Counted from the stretch's first letter, positions 29,284-39,881 are shown. The stretch: DNA of 64,000 nucleotides from Mesorhizobium sp. WSM4306 (GCF_007003975.1 NZ_VFTC01000001.1:620001-684000), one strand, 5' to 3'. Made by a program: numbers and translations. Notes: generated from the letters alone by a model not told the origin.

Positions 29284-30366
29284 CTATCTCAGCTTGAGCG
29301 TAGACAGGCCGACCAGCGCCAGGATGACGGCGATGATCCAGAAGCGGATCACCACCTGGCTTTCGGTCCAGCCGAGCTTTTCGAAATGGTGGTGGATCGG
29401 CGCCATCAGGAAGACGCGCTTGCCGGTCATCTTGAAGTAGCCGACCTGGATGATGACCGACAGGATTTCCACGACAAACAATCCGCCGACGATGACCAGC
29501 ACGATTTCGTGCTTGGTGGCGACCGCGACGGTGCCGATCAGGCCGCCCATGGCCAGCGAACCGGTGTCGCCCATGAAGATCGCCGCCGGCGGCGCGTTGA
29601 ACCAGAGGAAGCCGAGGCCGGCGCCGATGACGGCGCCGAGCACAACGGCCAGTTCGCCGGTGCCGGGCACGAAATGGATCTGCAGATATTCGGCGAAGAC
29701 AGCATTGCCGGAGAGATAGGCAATGACGCCGAAGGATGCCGCCGCGATCATGATAGGCACGATCGCTAGCCCATCGAGGCCATCGGTCAAATTCACCGCA
29801 TTGCCGGCGCCGACAATGACGAAGCAGGAGAACGGAACGAAGAACCAGCCGAGATTGACGATGAATTCCTTGGCGAAGGGGAAGGTAAGCGACGACGAGA
29901 ACGGCGCCTGGCCATTGTGCATGATCACCCAGGCGGCGATGCCGGCGATGACGAATTCCAGCGCCAGCCGCGCCTTGCCGGAAAAGCCGAGATGCGACTG
30001 CTTCGTCACCTTGAGATAGTCGTCGTAGAAGCCGATCGAGCCGAAGCCCAGCGTCACCAGAAGCACCACCCAGACATAGATGCTGGAGAGGTTCGCCCAC
30101 AGAAGCGACGAGCCGACGATGCCGCACAGGATCATCAGCCCGCCCATGGTCGGCGTGCCAGCCTTCTTGAAATGCGTCTGCGGCCCGTCGGCGCGGATCG
30201 GCTGGCCCTTGCCTTGCCTGAGCCTGAGCGAATTGATGATGGTCGGCCCGAAGATGAAGACGATCAGCGCCGAGGTGATCAGCGCGCCGCCGGTGCGGAA
30301 GGTTATGTAGCGGAAGACATTGAAGACCGAGATCCTGTCCGCAAAATCGACGAGCAATGTAAACAT
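29284..30366 (-). CDS. mraY: Phospho-N-acetylmuramoyl-pentapeptide transferase
   Basis: A 360-residue polytopic enzyme that makes lipid I from UDP-MurNAc-pentapeptide and undecaprenyl phosphate. Diagnostic regions: [14 protein letters not shown], the metal-binding [22 protein letters not shown] and the HHHFE loop ([16 protein letters not shown]). About ten membrane segments. Between murF (19-base gap) and murD. Confidence 0.97.
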   Translation of the reverse strand: MFTLLVDFADRISVFNVFRYITFRTGGALITSALIVFIFGPTIINSLRLRQGKGQPIRADGPQTHFKKAGTPTMGGLMILCGIVGSSLLWANLSSIYVWVVLLVTLGFGSIGFYDDYLKVTKQSHLGFSGKARLALEFVIAGIAAWVIMHNGQAPFSSSLTFPFAKEFIVNLGWFFVPFSCFVIVGAGNAVNLTDGLDGLAIVPIMIAAASFGVIAYLSGNAVFAEYLQIHFVPGTGELAVVLGAVIGAGLGFLWFNAPPAAIFMGDTGSLAMGGLIGTVAVATKHEIVLVIVGGLFVVEILSVIIQVGYFKMTGKRVFLMAPIHHHFEKLGWTESQVVIRFWIIAVILALVGLSTLKLR

Positions 30367-30385
30367 GCGATTCCGTCCCCCGGGA

Positions 30386-31819
30386 CTAGTTCTGTTTCGC
30401 GCCTGCGGCTTCCGCCGGATATTTACCCAGCAAGGCCTCGACCAGTTTTGAAAAGCCGATGCCTTTCGACGATTTGATCATCACCACGTCGCCGGCCCTC
30501 AGCGCCGCCAACAGCAGCGGCTTCAACTCCTCGGCGCCGGCACGGTATTCCGTGGTGATTTCGTCGGGCAGGATATCGGCCAGCGACCGCATTTCCGGGC
30601 CGCCAAGAAAAACTGTATTTGTCCCAGTGCCGACGATCAGCTCGGCAAGGGCTGCATGCAGCTTTGCCGAATGTTCGCCGAGCTCGAGCATGTCGCCGAG
30701 TACGGCGATCCGGCGGCCCTCGCCCGACACTGGCGTCGCGTTGAGCAGCGCCATGGCGGCACTCATCGATGCCGGATTGGCGTTGTAGCTCTCGTCGATC
30801 AGCGTGATAGGTCCCCCGGGATGGCGCAGCACATGGCGCTTGCCGCGGCCGCGCTCGGCAGAGAGATCGGCCAGCGCCTCCGCCACCTTGCCGATATCGG
30901 CTTCAACCAGATGCGCCGCGCCCAGAACAGCGAGCACATTCTGCACCATATGACGGCCGGGCGCACCGATGCGAGCCGTCACATCCTGCCCGCCGATCCT
31001 GGCAGCGATGTCGGAATGGTCGGCATGCAGCTCACATTTGGTGAGCTTGTAGGTCGAGCGGGCGTTTTCGCCGAAGCTAAAGACATGTTCGACGCCGGCG
31101 GCGCGCGCCATTTTGTCGAGCAGCTTCCAGCGCCCATCGTCGCGGTTGAGCAAGGCAGCACCGCCGGGCTCGATGCCTTCAAAAATCTCTGCCTTGGCCT
31201 TGGCGATCTCGTCGAGATTTTTGAAGAAGCCGAGATGTGCGGCGGCGATCAGCGTGACGATGGCGACATGCGGCCGGACCATCTTGACCAGCGGCCGGAT
31301 CTCGCCGGGATGGTTCATGCCGATCTCGAACACCGCGTAGTCGCAATCGTCCGGCATGCGGGCCAGCGTCAGCGGCACACCCCAATGATTGTTGAAGGAT
31401 TGCGCCGAGGCATGCACCTTGCCGACGGCCGACAGCACATGGCGCAGCGCTTCCTTGGTGGTGGTCTTGCCGGCAGAGCCGGTCACCGCAATGATCTTCG
31501 CCTTGGAACGCTCGCGCGCGGCGACGCCAAGTTTTTCGAGTGCCGCCAGCACATCCTGAACGACGATCATCGGCGCCGTCAGCCGCCCGAGCGATGGCAG
31601 TTTGCCTTCGGCGACAACCAGAACACCGGCGCCGGCCTTGATCGCCGCAGTCGCGAAATCGTGGCCGTCCATCACCTCGCCTTTGATGGCGAAGAAGGCG
31701 TCGCCCGGCTGCAGGCTGCGGCTGTCGATCGAGATCCCCGATATGCCCTCCGGCATTGGCCCGAGCGGCCGTCCGCCCATGGCGTCAACCAGCGCATCGG
31801 CAGTCCAGAGCACGCTCAT
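30386..31819 (-). CDS. murF: UDP-MurNAc-tripeptide--D-Ala-D-Ala ligase
   Basis: A 477-residue Mur ligase that adds the D-Ala-D-Ala made by Ddl[20 protein letters not shown] in the N-terminal domain, the P-loop [15 protein letters not shown] near 110-124, [11 protein letters not shown], and [13 protein letters not shown] in the C-terminal domain are typical. Its ATG overlaps the murE stop by 4 bases. Confidence 0.96.
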   Translation of the reverse strand: MSVLWTADALVDAMGGRPLGPMPEGISGISIDSRSLQPGDAFFAIKGEVMDGHDFATAAIKAGAGVLVVAEGKLPSLGRLTAPMIVVQDVLAALEKLGVAARERSKAKIIAVTGSAGKTTTKEALRHVLSAVGKVHASAQSFNNHWGVPLTLARMPDDCDYAVFEIGMNHPGEIRPLVKMVRPHVAIVTLIAAAHLGFFKNLDEIAKAKAEIFEGIEPGGAALLNRDDGRWKLLDKMARAAGVEHVFSFGENARSTYKLTKCELHADHSDIAARIGGQDVTARIGAPGRHMVQNVLAVLGAAHLVEADIGKVAEALADLSAERGRGKRHVLRHPGGPITLIDESYNANPASMSAAMALLNATPVSGEGRRIAVLGDMLELGEHSAKLHAALAELIVGTGTNTVFLGGPEMRSLADILPDEITTEYRAGAEELKPLLLAALRAGDVVMIKSSKGIGFSKLVEALLGKYPAEAAGAKQN

Positions 31820-33270
31820 GCGGCCCGCTCCCGCAGCGCAGACCGGACTTCCTGATGGTCTGAGAAAGGAAATGTCTCGGCGCCGATGGTCTGACCTTCT
31901 TCGTGACCCTTGCCGGCAACGATCAGCGTGTCGCCGGCCTTGAGCATGGCGACGGCATCGTGGATCGCCTTGCGGCGGTCGCCGATCTCGATGGCGCCGG
32001 GCGCAGCCGCCAGGATCGCGGCGCGGATGGTTTCCGGCACTTCCGAGCGCGGATTGTCGTCGGTGACGATGACGACATCGGCCAACCGCGTGGCGATCTC
32101 GCCCATGATCGGCCTTTTTCCCCGGTCGCGGTCGCCGCCGCAGCCGAACACGACGATGACGCGGCCGGTGGTGAACGGGCGCACAGCGGCCAGCACATTT
32201 TCCAGTGCGTCCGGCTTGTGGGCATAATCGACATAGACCGGCGCGCCATTGGCGGTCGCGCCGACAAGGTCAAGCCGGCCTGGCGCGCCCTGGAGTTTCT
32301 CCAATGCCATCAAAGCCTTGGCGACTGGCGTTCCAGTGGAAATCGCCAGACCCGCCGAAACCAGGGCGTTGGCAATCTGGAAGTCACCGGCCAGCGGCAG
32401 ATCGATTTCGTAGAGCACGCCATCGGCTTCGACCTCGGCGCGCTGGCGGCGGCGCTCGTGCTCGACCCGCTTCAGCCGCAGGAAATCGCCATGGCGGCCG
32501 ACCGTCAACACCTTGAGCCCCGCGGCCTGCGCTGCCTTGACCGTCGGCGCCGACCACGGATCGTCGGCGAAGATGACGGCCGGCGCGCCTTTCGGCAGCA
32601 ACGCATCGAACAGGCGCAATTTGGCGCGATGGTAGTCCTCGACCGTCGGATGATAGTCCATATGGTCGCGGCCGAGATTGGTGAAGCCGCCGGCGGCGAG
32701 CTTGACGCCATCGAGGCGGCGCTGGTCGAGACCGTGGCTGGAAGCTTCCATCGAGGCGTGCGTGACGCCGGCCACCGCCAATTCCCTGAGCAATTGGTGC
32801 AAAGCCACCGGATCGGGCGTGGTCAGCGAGCCATACTCGTTGCGGCCCGGCGCCACGACGCCGGTGGTGCCGATTGAAGCGGCGGCGAAGCCAGCCTGCT
32901 CCCAGATCTGCCTGGTGAAGGCGGCGACCGACGTCTTGCCCGCGGTGCCGGTCACCGCGACCATGGTTTCAGGCTGCCTGCCAAAGAAGCGCGCGGCACT
33001 CAGCGCCAGCGCCAGACGCGGATCATCGACGCTCAGCACCGGAACCGACAGGCCGGCAATTGCGCTGGTCTTGCCCACGACAACCGCCGCCGCGCCGCGT
33101 TTTGCCGCATCGGCGACATAGGTGGCGCCGTCCGCTTTGCTGCCGGCAAGCGCGAAAAAGACGACGCCGGGTTTGACCTGGCGGGAATCCGACGAAATCC
33201 CGGTTACCTCCAGATCGCGGGACGCTGTTCCCTCGACAGGCAGGATACCGGCTAAATCTCTAAGGTGCAT
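31816..33270 (-). CDS. murE: UDP-MurNAc-L-Ala-D-Glu--meso-diaminopimelate ligase
   Basis: A 484-residue Mur ligase adding the third stem residue. [20 protein letters not shown], the P-loop [18 protein letters not shown] near 105-120 and [15 protein letters not shown] are diagnostic. The DNPR motif in [15 protein letters not shown] near residue 405 indicates meso-diaminopimelate specificity, as in other Gram-negative MurE. A 54-base gap separates it from ftsI, the widest spacing between mraZ and murB. Confidence 0.96.
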   Translation of the reverse strand: MHLRDLAGILPVEGTASRDLEVTGISSDSRQVKPGVVFFALAGSKADGATYVADAAKRGAAAVVVGKTSAIAGLSVPVLSVDDPRLALALSAARFFGRQPETMVAVTGTAGKTSVAAFTRQIWEQAGFAAASIGTTGVVAPGRNEYGSLTTPDPVALHQLLRELAVAGVTHASMEASSHGLDQRRLDGVKLAAGGFTNLGRDHMDYHPTVEDYHRAKLRLFDALLPKGAPAVIFADDPWSAPTVKAAQAAGLKVLTVGRHGDFLRLKRVEHERRRQRAEVEADGVLYEIDLPLAGDFQIANALVSAGLAISTGTPVAKALMALEKLQGAPGRLDLVGATANGAPVYVDYAHKPDALENVLAAVRPFTTGRVIVVFGCGGDRDRGKRPIMGEIATRLADVVIVTDDNPRSEVPETIRAAILAAAPGAIEIGDRRKAIHDAVAMLKAGDTLIVAGKGHEEGQTIGAETFPFSDHQEVRSALRERAA

Positions 33271-33324
33271 CGAACCCCGTTCATCGCAACAAAATAGCGC
33301 GCAGTTGCCGGCGCGCCCTAAGAA

Positions 33325-35067
33325 TCACTGATAGGAAACCAGCGTTGCACCATTTTCATGGCTGAAATCTGGCTTCACGCCAAGCATGGCCGCTGCCCGC
33401 CGGATGATATTGCCGGCCATAACCCCCGCATTGTTGGCGGCAACGTCGGTCATCCCGGGCTTTTCCGGGTGCGGAGCGTCGGCAATCGTAAACACCAGAT
33501 ATTGCGGATCGTCCATCGGGAAAGCTGCGACGAAGGTGTTGAAATTCAGTTCCTTCGAGTAGCGGCCATTGATGACTTTCTCGGCGGTTCCGGTCTTGCC
33601 GCCAACGCGGTAGCCAGGGGCCCTGGCGTTTCTGGCCGAGCCTTTCTCGGCATTGAGCGTGTAGAGGTAGCGCATGCCCTCCACAGTCTTTTCGCTGACC
33701 ACTCTCTTGGCCACCGCCATGGCATCCTGCTCGCTACGGACCAGGAAAGTCGGCGGGATCAGGTAGCCCTGCATCAGCGCCGCGCAGCCGACCGCGGCCT
33801 GCAGCGGCGTCGTCGACACGCCATGGCCGAACGCGATGGTGAACGAGTTGACCTGTTTCCAGACCTTGGGCTCGGTCGGGCGTGCGACCTCAGGCAGCTC
33901 GGTCTGCATCCTGTCCAAAAGGCCGACGCGATGCAGGAATTCGCGGTGCCCCTCGATGCCGACCAGCTCGGCCTCCCTGGCCGATCCGATGTTGGAGGAG
34001 TAAAGGAACACTTCCGGCAGCGACAGCACGCGGTTCTTGCCATGAAAATCGTGGATGGCCTGATGGCCGACACGGATCGGATGCGACGCGTCGAAACGGC
34101 TGTTCATGTTAGCCTTGCCGGAATCGAGCGCCATCGCCGAGGTAAAGCTCTTGAAGGTAGAGCCCATTTCGTAGAGGCCGGCCGACATGCGATTCAGCCG
34201 ATCCTTGTCTTGCGCATTAAAGGGATTGTTCGGATCGAAATCCGGCACCGAGGCCATGGCCACCACTTCGCCGGTCTTGATGTTGAGCACGACGGCGCCG
34301 GCGCCCATGGCGCGGTAGCGTTCGAGGCCGGCGGCGATCTCGTCGCGCACCACATGCTGGACGCGCAGATCGATCGACAGCTGCACCGGCTTCAGGTCCT
34401 TCGCCACCGCAAGGCCAGAGGCCTGCAAGTCGCTTAAGCCCTGCTCGTCGATGTATTTCTCCATCCCGGAGATGCCCTGATTGTCGATGTTGGTGAGGCC
34501 GACAATGTAGGATGAGGTCACGCCGGCCGGATAGAAGCGGCGCTTTTCGGTGCGAAAGCCGATGCCTGGAATACCAAGCTGCATGATGTCTGCTTGCTGC
34601 TTCGGCGTCAGCTGTCGCTGCAGCCAGACGAAGCCGGCGCCGCTCTTCAGCTTGTGATAGGTCTGCTCAGGGTCGATATCGGGCAGAATGGTCGACAGCT
34701 TTTCGATCGCCTCGTCGGCATCGACGATGCGGCGCGGCTCGGCAAACAGCGATGCCGTCTTGATGTCGGTCGCCAGCACCTCGCCGTTGCGGTCGACGAT
34801 GTCGGGACGCGACGCCGTCACCCGGCTCTGCGGCCCGCCCGACATGTCGGGATTCTGGAAACCGAGATAGACTAGCCGCCCGGCGATGGTCGAATAGATG
34901 CCGAAGAACACCGCCATCGTCATGATGATGCGGGTCTTGGCCTTGCCGCCGGTCGCCTTGCGCGCGCCTTCGACGACGATCGAGCCGTCCTCGCCGGTCC
35001 TTGCGCGGCGCTTCAGCAACCCACCGATCTTCGGAAGCTTGACGCTGATTGGAAACCCGACGGTCAT
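33325..35067 (-). CDS. ftsI: Septal transpeptidase FtsI (class B PBP)
   Basis: A 580-residue penicillin-binding protein that crosslinks septal peptidoglycan, partner of FtsW. One N-terminal membrane helix (MTMAVFFGIYSTIAGRLVYLGF, about 49-70), a pedestal domain with RGxxL-like elements, then the transpeptidase motifs in order: SxxK in GSTFKSF, SxN in YSSNIGSA and KTG in VGGKTGTAEK. The cytoplasmic tail is longer than in E. coli. Its start overlaps the ftsL stop by 4 bases. Confidence 0.95.
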   Translation of the reverse strand: MTVGFPISVKLPKIGGLLKRRARTGEDGSIVVEGARKATGGKAKTRIIMTMAVFFGIYSTIAGRLVYLGFQNPDMSGGPQSRVTASRPDIVDRNGEVLATDIKTASLFAEPRRIVDADEAIEKLSTILPDIDPEQTYHKLKSGAGFVWLQRQLTPKQQADIMQLGIPGIGFRTEKRRFYPAGVTSSYIVGLTNIDNQGISGMEKYIDEQGLSDLQASGLAVAKDLKPVQLSIDLRVQHVVRDEIAAGLERYRAMGAGAVVLNIKTGEVVAMASVPDFDPNNPFNAQDKDRLNRMSAGLYEMGSTFKSFTSAMALDSGKANMNSRFDASHPIRVGHQAIHDFHGKNRVLSLPEVFLYSSNIGSAREAELVGIEGHREFLHRVGLLDRMQTELPEVARPTEPKVWKQVNSFTIAFGHGVSTTPLQAAVGCAALMQGYLIPPTFLVRSEQDAMAVAKRVVSEKTVEGMRYLYTLNAEKGSARNARAPGYRVGGKTGTAEKVINGRYSKELNFNTFVAAFPMDDPQYLVFTIADAPHPEKPGMTDVAANNAGVMAGNIIRRAAAMLGVKPDFSHENGATLVSYQ

Positions 35068-35456
35068 TGCACGATGGCTCCGGTCACGACGGGATCCTTT
35101 CCGGCTGGTCCTTTGCCGGAATTGTCGGCCATGCCGCCGAGCCGCTGCGACGACAGGTCCTCGATGTTGAGCGGTTTTGCCGGCAGGTCGTCGATCCCCA
35201 CGATCTGCCGCGCATTGACCGGCTCGAGTGCGAGCTGCGATTTGTATGTTTCAGCCAGCTTCTGCAGGCGCGACGGCTGGGTCAGCAGGCTCCAATCGGC
35301 CTTGAGCAGGTCGATCGTGTCCTCCTCATAGCGGATCTGCGCCTCGATCTTTTGCACCGAGGCCAGTTGTTCCTCAGCCTCGCGCTTGGCCTTGTAGGTG
35401 AAGGCCGCGGCCGAGACCATGACGGCGATCAGGACTATGTCGCTGGTTCGAAACAA
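35064..35456 (-). CDS. ftsL: FtsL-type divisome protein, TTG start
   Basis: A 130-residue bitopic protein between rsmH and ftsI, the position of ftsL. A short cytoplasmic end, one membrane helix (SDIVLIAVMVSAAAFTYKAK, about 4-22) and a periplasmic coiled coil (EAEEQLASVQKIEAQIRYEEDTI), then LLKADWSLLTQPSRLQKLA, which matches alphaproteobacterial FtsL. The TTG at 35456 is chosen because GAGAGG is 6-9 bases upstream and it lies 4 bases past the rsmH stop; longer versions run inside rsmH. Confidence 0.85.
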   Translation of the reverse strand: MFRTSDIVLIAVMVSAAAFTYKAKREAEEQLASVQKIEAQIRYEEDTIDLLKADWSLLTQPSRLQKLAETYKSQLALEPVNARQIVGIDDLPAKPLNIEDLSSQRLGGMADNSGKGPAGKDPVVTGAIVQ

Positions 35457-35460
35457 TTGT

Positions 35461-36492
35461 TCACCTCTCTCGCGGCGCCTGGGTGCCGGGAAGCTTTGCC
35501 CCAGGAAGTTTGGGAAGGCCGAAGATGGAAAGATCGCCGGCGCGCGCCGGCGCCTCGGTACGGATTGCAGCACGCAGCCTGGCTGAGCGCGCCCGCGGAT
35601 TGGCTGCTATTTCGGCGTCGCCGGGCGTCACACCGCCACCGGCCTTGCGGAAGGTCGCGCTGCGCGCATGCGCCTCGGGCATATGGCGCGAGCCGGTCAC
35701 CGCGTCGGCGCGGTCGGCGATAAAGCGCTTGACGATGCGGTCTTCCAGCGAATGGAACGTCACCACGGCAAGCCGCCCGCCGGGTTTCAGCACGCGCTCA
35801 GACGCCACCAACGCCTTGGCCAGCTCGCCCAGCTCGTCATTGACGAAGATGCGCAGCGCCTGGAAGACGCGGGTGGCCGGATGGATCTTGTCCTTCGGCG
35901 CGCGGCCGATATGCGTCTCGATGGCGTCGGCAAGGTCGAGCGTGCGCTCGAACGGGCGTTTTTCGCGGCGGCTCTCGATCATGCGGGCAATGCGCCCGGC
36001 GTTGCGCTCTTCGCCAAGGAAGCCGAAGATGCGGGCGAGATCGCCCGTCTTGAAGCTGTTGACGACATCGGCGGCGCTCAAGCCGGCCTGCGCCATGCGC
36101 ATGTCGAGCGGCCCGTCGGCGCGGAACGAAAAGCCGCGCTCGGCCTGGTCGACCTGCATGGAGGAAATGCCGATGTCGAGCACAACGCCGTCGGCGCTTT
36201 CGACCTGCTCGTCCAGCGTCGAGAACGGCGCTTGCACCAGCCTCAGCCTGCCTCCGGATTGCTGCTCCAGGCTGCGTCCCGCGGCGATGGCGTCCGGATC
36301 GCGATCGATCGCCACCACCGAGGCGCCGCTCGCCAGGATCGCCTTGGTGTAGCCGCCAGCGCCGAAGGTACCGTCGACGATCACATCGCCGGCTTTGGGC
36401 GAGAGCGCTTCCAGCACTTCGGCAAGGAGGACCGGAATGTGACGGACCGATCCGCCAACGGCGCTGATGTCATCGCCTTGATCCGCCATCAT
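35461..36492 (-). CDS. rsmH: 16S rRNA (cytosine1402-N4)-methyltransferase
   Basis: A 343-residue SAM-dependent methyltransferase acting on m4Cm1402 of 16S r[16 protein letters not shown] near residue 18, motif [51 protein letters not shown], and [12 protein letters not shown] are diagnostic. The start at 36492 overlaps the mraZ stop. An open frame continues upstream to 37155 across mraZ, but has no family resemblance there. Confidence 0.95.
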   Translation of the reverse strand: MMADQGDDISAVGGSVRHIPVLLAEVLEALSPKAGDVIVDGTFGAGGYTKAILASGASVVAIDRDPDAIAAGRSLEQQSGGRLRLVQAPFSTLDEQVESADGVVLDIGISSMQVDQAERGFSFRADGPLDMRMAQAGLSAADVVNSFKTGDLARIFGFLGEERNAGRIARMIESRREKRPFERTLDLADAIETHIGRAPKDKIHPATRVFQALRIFVNDELGELAKALVASERVLKPGGRLAVVTFHSLEDRIVKRFIADRADAVTGSRHMPEAHARSATFRKAGGGVTPGDAEIAANPRARSARLRAAIRTEAPARAGDLSIFGLPKLPGAKLPGTQAPRER

Positions 36493-36962
36493 TCCGGCCG
36501 CTCCCCAGCCTTGGCCTCGTGAGCCTTCGTCCCCTGCCGAAGCTGCAAAAGCCGGGCGCGTGCCTGCGCCCCATAGGCGGCAAGCCGCCCGGGTTCCCAA
36601 ACTTGAAAGAAATTGCCGCGACCGACAAAAGCCACTTCGCTCGAGATGCCCGTATGCTCGCGGATGAAATCGCTCATCGTGATGCGGCCGTCCTGATCGA
36701 GCTTCAGGAACGTCCCGTCGCCATGGCAGAAGAACGACATGTCGTCCGCCGTCTGCAGGAAAGGGTCTTCCAGCGCGATGCGCTGTTCGTAGCGGTCGAG
36801 CAGGTCGAGCCCGCCGACATCCATCGCCGGCACGTCCAGGCCACGCAACGCGTAGAGGTCCACATAGCCGCGTTTCTGCACGACCGCGCGGAAATGCGCC
36901 GGAACGGAAACCCGCCCCTTCGCATCGATCCTGTTCACCGCGCTTGACAGAAACCGGTCCAT
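36489..36962 (-). CDS. mraZ: Transcriptional regulator MraZ
   Basis: A 157-residue DNA-binding protein, first gene of the dcw cluster, with two AbrB-like swapped-hairpin halves. The first half carries [19 protein letters not shown] and the second [19 protein letters not shown]; both hold the conserved D-x-x-G-R motif. Known members bind TGGGN repeats upstream of mraZ and control the cluster. A matching array lies at 37145-37179, about 180 bases upstream. Confidence 0.95.
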   Translation of the reverse strand: MDRFLSSAVNRIDAKGRVSVPAHFRAVVQKRGYVDLYALRGLDVPAMDVGGLDLLDRYEQRIALEDPFLQTADDMSFFCHGDGTFLKLDQDGRITMSDFIREHTGISSEVAFVGRGNFFQVWEPGRLAAYGAQARARLLQLRQGTKAHEAKAGERPE

Positions 36963-37365
36963 GACACGCTACAGCCGCTTCCGCCGCCGCACCCCTCTCC
37001 ATGTTTTCGTCCGCGCCACTGCGCGTCCCCTGCCGAAAATCTGCTTCGGTCCCAACGGCAAAACCCGGCAAACGCACAGCCGCCGCGGCTGCCCGATTGG
37101 CGTACGCTTTACCCTGACGCGGAACGAAGGCTTTGGTATCGAAATGGGATATCATGGGGCACTATGGGCGTCAACGGGATCAGGCTTCACAAACGCGCGC
37201 GCCACAACCGGTGAGAGCAGCTCTGGCGACGCTCCCGTCTTTATCCCTCATTAAGCCTAACGAACCGTTTAGAGCGGCTTGGCCCAACCGGAAGCGGCTT
37301 GCCGCGCATCGCTGCCGCGCATAGCGTCAGCCGTCTTTCCGCCCAGCAACAAGGTTAGAAAATCC
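36963..37365. other. Divergent intergenic region upstream of mraZ
   Basis: About 400 bases without a convincing gene, between mraZ (leftward) and the PLP enzyme (rightward). It should hold both promoters. The only structured element seen is the TGGGN array at 37145-37179. No clear -35/-10 pair could be fixed by eye. Confidence 0.5.
37145..37179 (+). promoter_or_regulatory. MraZ box array (four TGGGN-like repeats, 10-bp period)
   Basis: TGGGA at 37145, TGGGG at 37155, TGGGC at 37165 and CGGGA at 37175: three exact and one near copy of TGGGN, each separated by 5 bases. This is the spacing described for E. coli MraZ binding. The repeats read on the plus strand, opposite to mraZ, so on the mraZ coding strand they appear as NCCCA. 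Autoregulation of the dcw cluster is the likely role. Confidence 0.7.
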
Positions 37366-38481
37366 ATGTCCGAAACAGCCAGGTCACGCGCGGCCTCCCT
37401 CGCCCATCTGCGTCGCGACGGGCTTGCCAAAGGCGACCCCATCCCTCTGCCGCTGACCATGGCTGCCATTTTCCACAATCCAGGCGATGGCGCCGGCTAC
37501 AGTCAGTATGGTCGCTACAGCAACCCCACCTGGGATGCGGTCGAGCATATGCTGGCGCATCTGGAGGACGCTCCAAGTGTCGGCTTCCCCTCGGGAATGG
37601 CGGCGATCTCGGCGGTGTTTTTCGGCCTGTTGAAATCGGGCGATCGTGTCCTGCTGCCCTCGGACGGCTATCATGCCACGCGCGCGCTGGCCGAGCGTTT
37701 CCTGAAGCCATTCGGCATCACCTACGATCTCAGACCGACATCGACCTTTCTCGACGGCGGCTTCGACGGCTATCGGCTCGTCTACATCGAAACGCCGTCA
37801 AACCCGCGACTGGACATCTGTGACATCACAGCCGTCGCCGACGCTGCCCACCGCGCGGGAGCAACGGTCGTCGTCGACAACACGACGATGACGCCATTCG
37901 GCCAGCGCCCGCTGGATCTCGGCGCCGACATTGTCGTTGCCGCCGACACCAAGGCGGCCAACGGTCATTCCGACGTGTTGTTCGGCCACGTCGCGAGCCG
38001 TAACCCAGACATCATTGCCGCCGTCACCGGCTGGCGCGAGATGGCGGGCGGCATTCCTGGCCCGTTCGAGGCATGGCTGGTGCATCGCGGCCTGGAGACA
38101 TTGGACGTGCGCTTCGACCGCATGTGCACTTCGGCGGAGGTGATCGCCCAGCGACTGAAGAACCATCGAGCGGTGAGCGGCCTGCGCTATCCCGGGCTGG
38201 AAGGCGACCCGTCGCACAACCTCGCCCGCGCCCAGTTGGAGCGCTTCGGTTTTCTCGTCTCCTTCGAACTCGCCTCCGCTGACAAGGCCGAAGATTTCAT
38301 CAACAACTGCACGCTGATGCAGGCGGCGACATCCTTCGGCGGCGTCCACAGCTCGGCCGAGCGGCGCGCCAAGCGCGGCGACGCCGTTCCGCCGGGCTTC
38401 GTGCGCCTTTCGGTGGGTTGCGAACCGGTGGAAGAACTCTGGCAGGCGATCGAGGCATCGCTGGACAAGATCGGTGCTTGA
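37366..38481 (+). CDS. Cys/Met metabolism PLP-dependent enzyme (cystathionine gamma-lyase-like)
   Basis: A 371-residue fold-type I PLP enzyme of the trans-sulfuration family. Visible are YSRYSNPT-like GRYSNPTWDAVEHMLA near residue 45, FPSGMAAISAVFF, the cofactor aspartate in VVVDNTTMTPFGQRPLDLGAD, and the Schiff-base lysine in ADTKAANGHSDVLFG. Usual family members read STTKY at that point, so this belongs to a divergent branch, commonly labelled cystathionine gamma-lyase in rhizobia. The start at 37366 is chosen by family alignment; an ATG at 37279 would add 29 unlike residues. Confidence 0.83.
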   Translation: MSETARSRAASLAHLRRDGLAKGDPIPLPLTMAAIFHNPGDGAGYSQYGRYSNPTWDAVEHMLAHLEDAPSVGFPSGMAAISAVFFGLLKSGDRVLLPSDGYHATRALAERFLKPFGITYDLRPTSTFLDGGFDGYRLVYIETPSNPRLDICDITAVADAAHRAGATVVVDNTTMTPFGQRPLDLGADIVVAADTKAANGHSDVLFGHVASRNPDIIAAVTGWREMAGGIPGPFEAWLVHRGLETLDVRFDRMCTSAEVIAQRLKNHRAVSGLRYPGLEGDPSHNLARAQLERFGFLVSFELASADKAEDFINNCTLMQAATSFGGVHSSAERRAKRGDAVPPGFVRLSVGCEPVEELWQAIEASLDKIGA

Positions 38482-38545
38482 ATCAACAGGCGCGCCCGAG
38501 GGCGCAACCTGCTGATCTCAATGGATCTTCCATATCACGGAGAAT

Positions 38546-38943
38546 TGCCAGCTGGCCTGTAAGCCGGGTTTTGTATGGCCCTCGCCCCTTGCAGAGCGAG
38601 AACGTGGCGGCCATTCATCTTGGGCACATGTTGCCATGCACCTCACGCAACCTACCCGGACGGTGGGCCGGAAACAGCCCTCGAAGGTTTCCCCTCGCAC
38701 CGTCCCTATTCGGTCTTGCTCCCGGTGGGGTTTACCGTGCCGCTCCTGTTGCCAGTCGCGCGGTGGGCTCTTACCCCACCCTTTCACCCTTACCCCGATA
38801 AATCGTGGCGGTTTGCTTTCTGTGGCACTTTCCCTGGGGTCGCCCCCGCCGGCCATTAACCGGCACCGTGTCTCCATGGAGCCCGGACTTTCCTCACCCG
38901 CAGCCTTTCGGCTTTGCGGGTGCGGCCGCCCGGCCAGCTGGCA
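38546..38943 (-). ncRNA. rnpB: RNase P RNA, bacterial type A
   Basis: The catalytic RNA of RNase P, which trims tRNA 5' ends, about 398 bases. On the minus strand the conserved core reads GAGGAAAGTCCGGGCTCC near the 5' end (P4 5' strand), CACAGAAA shortly after, GGTAAGGGTGAAAGGGTG in the middle, and AGATGAATGGC followed by ACAAAACCCGGCTTACAG at the 3' end. The first and last bases pair (TGCCAGCTGG with CCAGCTGGCA), forming P1, which fixes the ends. Confidence 0.95.
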
Positions 38944-38948
38944 GAGCG

Positions 38949-38977
38949 TATAAAGGGGTTCACGCTCCAAAACGCAA
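38949..38977 (-). promoter_or_regulatory. rnpB promoter
   Basis: On the minus strand TTGCGT (38977-38972) and TTTATA (38954-38949) are separated by exactly 17 bases, and the -10 ends about 5 bases before the inferred RNA start. A good match to a housekeeping sigma-70 promoter. Confidence 0.6.
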
Positions 38978-38991
38978 ACGAAAAAGCAGAC

Positions 38992-39696
38992 TTATGCGGG
39001 AGACCCAAGGGCTGCCATCTGCACCTTGACCTTGCCGCAATAGGCGGCCGACACCGGGTTCATCCGCGTCGCGGCATGGCCGGCATTGTATTTCAGGATC
39101 GTGCCGCAGGTCGTACCGCCGCCGAGGTTGCGCGCCATGGCAAGATACTTCATGCCGTATTTGATGTTGGTGTCGGGATCGAACAGGCCCTTGGCCGAGC
39201 CGCTATAGCCCATCATCCGCGCCGTCGCTGGCTTGATCTGCATCAGGCCGATCTCACCGGCGCTACCGACGATGTTGGGGCGATAATTGCTCTCGATCTT
39301 GATGACCGCCTTGGCCAGCGACACGGGCACGCCTTCAGCAGCGGCATAGCGGGCGATGATTGCTGAATACTGGCCGCCGAGGGCTGCCGCCGCCGTCGAC
39401 GCTGCAGCGGTGCTCGGACCGATCGACGCGGTCGTCGTCAGGTCGATGCTCTTCCTGCCGCGCTTCAAATGCCTCTTGGCCGTCGCTTTTCTGACCTTCA
39501 CCACGGCTGCCTTCTGCACTTTGGCAGTGGCTGTCCTCTTGGCTTTTGGGCTCGCTTTCGTCATGGCGGTTTTGGCGGGGGTGGCGATGAAGCCCTGGTC
39601 TGCCCTCTGGCTCAGTGGTGCGGCATCGGCCGCGCTGAAGACAAAAGTCATCACGCCGGCAGCAATAGCTGCCGTTACAACGGTCAATTTCTGCAT
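38992..39696 (-). CDS. Secreted lytic transglycosylase (SLT domain)
   Basis: A 234-residue protein with a signal peptide (residues 1-25, ending ADAAP), a Lys/Ala-rich basic spacer (KTAMTKASPKAKRTATAKVQ and on) and a C-terminal goose-type SLT domain that cleaves peptidoglycan glycan strands. The catalytic glutamate is in AVIKIESNYRPN; GEIGLMQIKPATARMMG and TNIKYGMKYLA are the other family motifs. The start at 39696 gives the signal peptide; an ATG 45 bases upstream does not. Lies immediately upstream of the rnpB promoter region on the same strand. Confidence 0.88.
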   Translation of the reverse strand: MQKLTVVTAAIAAGVMTFVFSAADAAPLSQRADQGFIATPAKTAMTKASPKAKRTATAKVQKAAVVKVRKATAKRHLKRGRKSIDLTTTASIGPSTAAASTAAAALGGQYSAIIARYAAAEGVPVSLAKAVIKIESNYRPNIVGSAGEIGLMQIKPATARMMGYSGSAKGLFDPDTNIKYGMKYLAMARNLGGGTTCGTILKYNAGHAATRMNPVSAAYCGKVKVQMAALGSPA

Positions 39697-39881
39697 GTGG
39701 TCCTGTTCTGTCTGGGCCGCGCGAAGATCTTCACGCAGCAACGCCTAATCAATATCGGGACTTCCGGGGGGATGAAGGCCTGATAACTTGCACGAACTGC
39801 CTTTGATGGCCGAATTGGTGTCGAACAAGGCGAGGCAATTCACTTTCAGTGACAGGCTGTAACTCGAATATCAGGAAAAGG

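Noticed and set aside
29276..30127. N-terminal extension of murD into mraY (750-residue reading frame)
   Set aside because: The extra 284 residues lie within mraY in another frame and show no Mur-ligase resemblance; TTG at 29275 has a ribosome site.
36493..37155. Upstream extension of rsmH across mraZ
   Set aside because: Out-of-frame reading of mraZ and the leader; the family start is at 36492.
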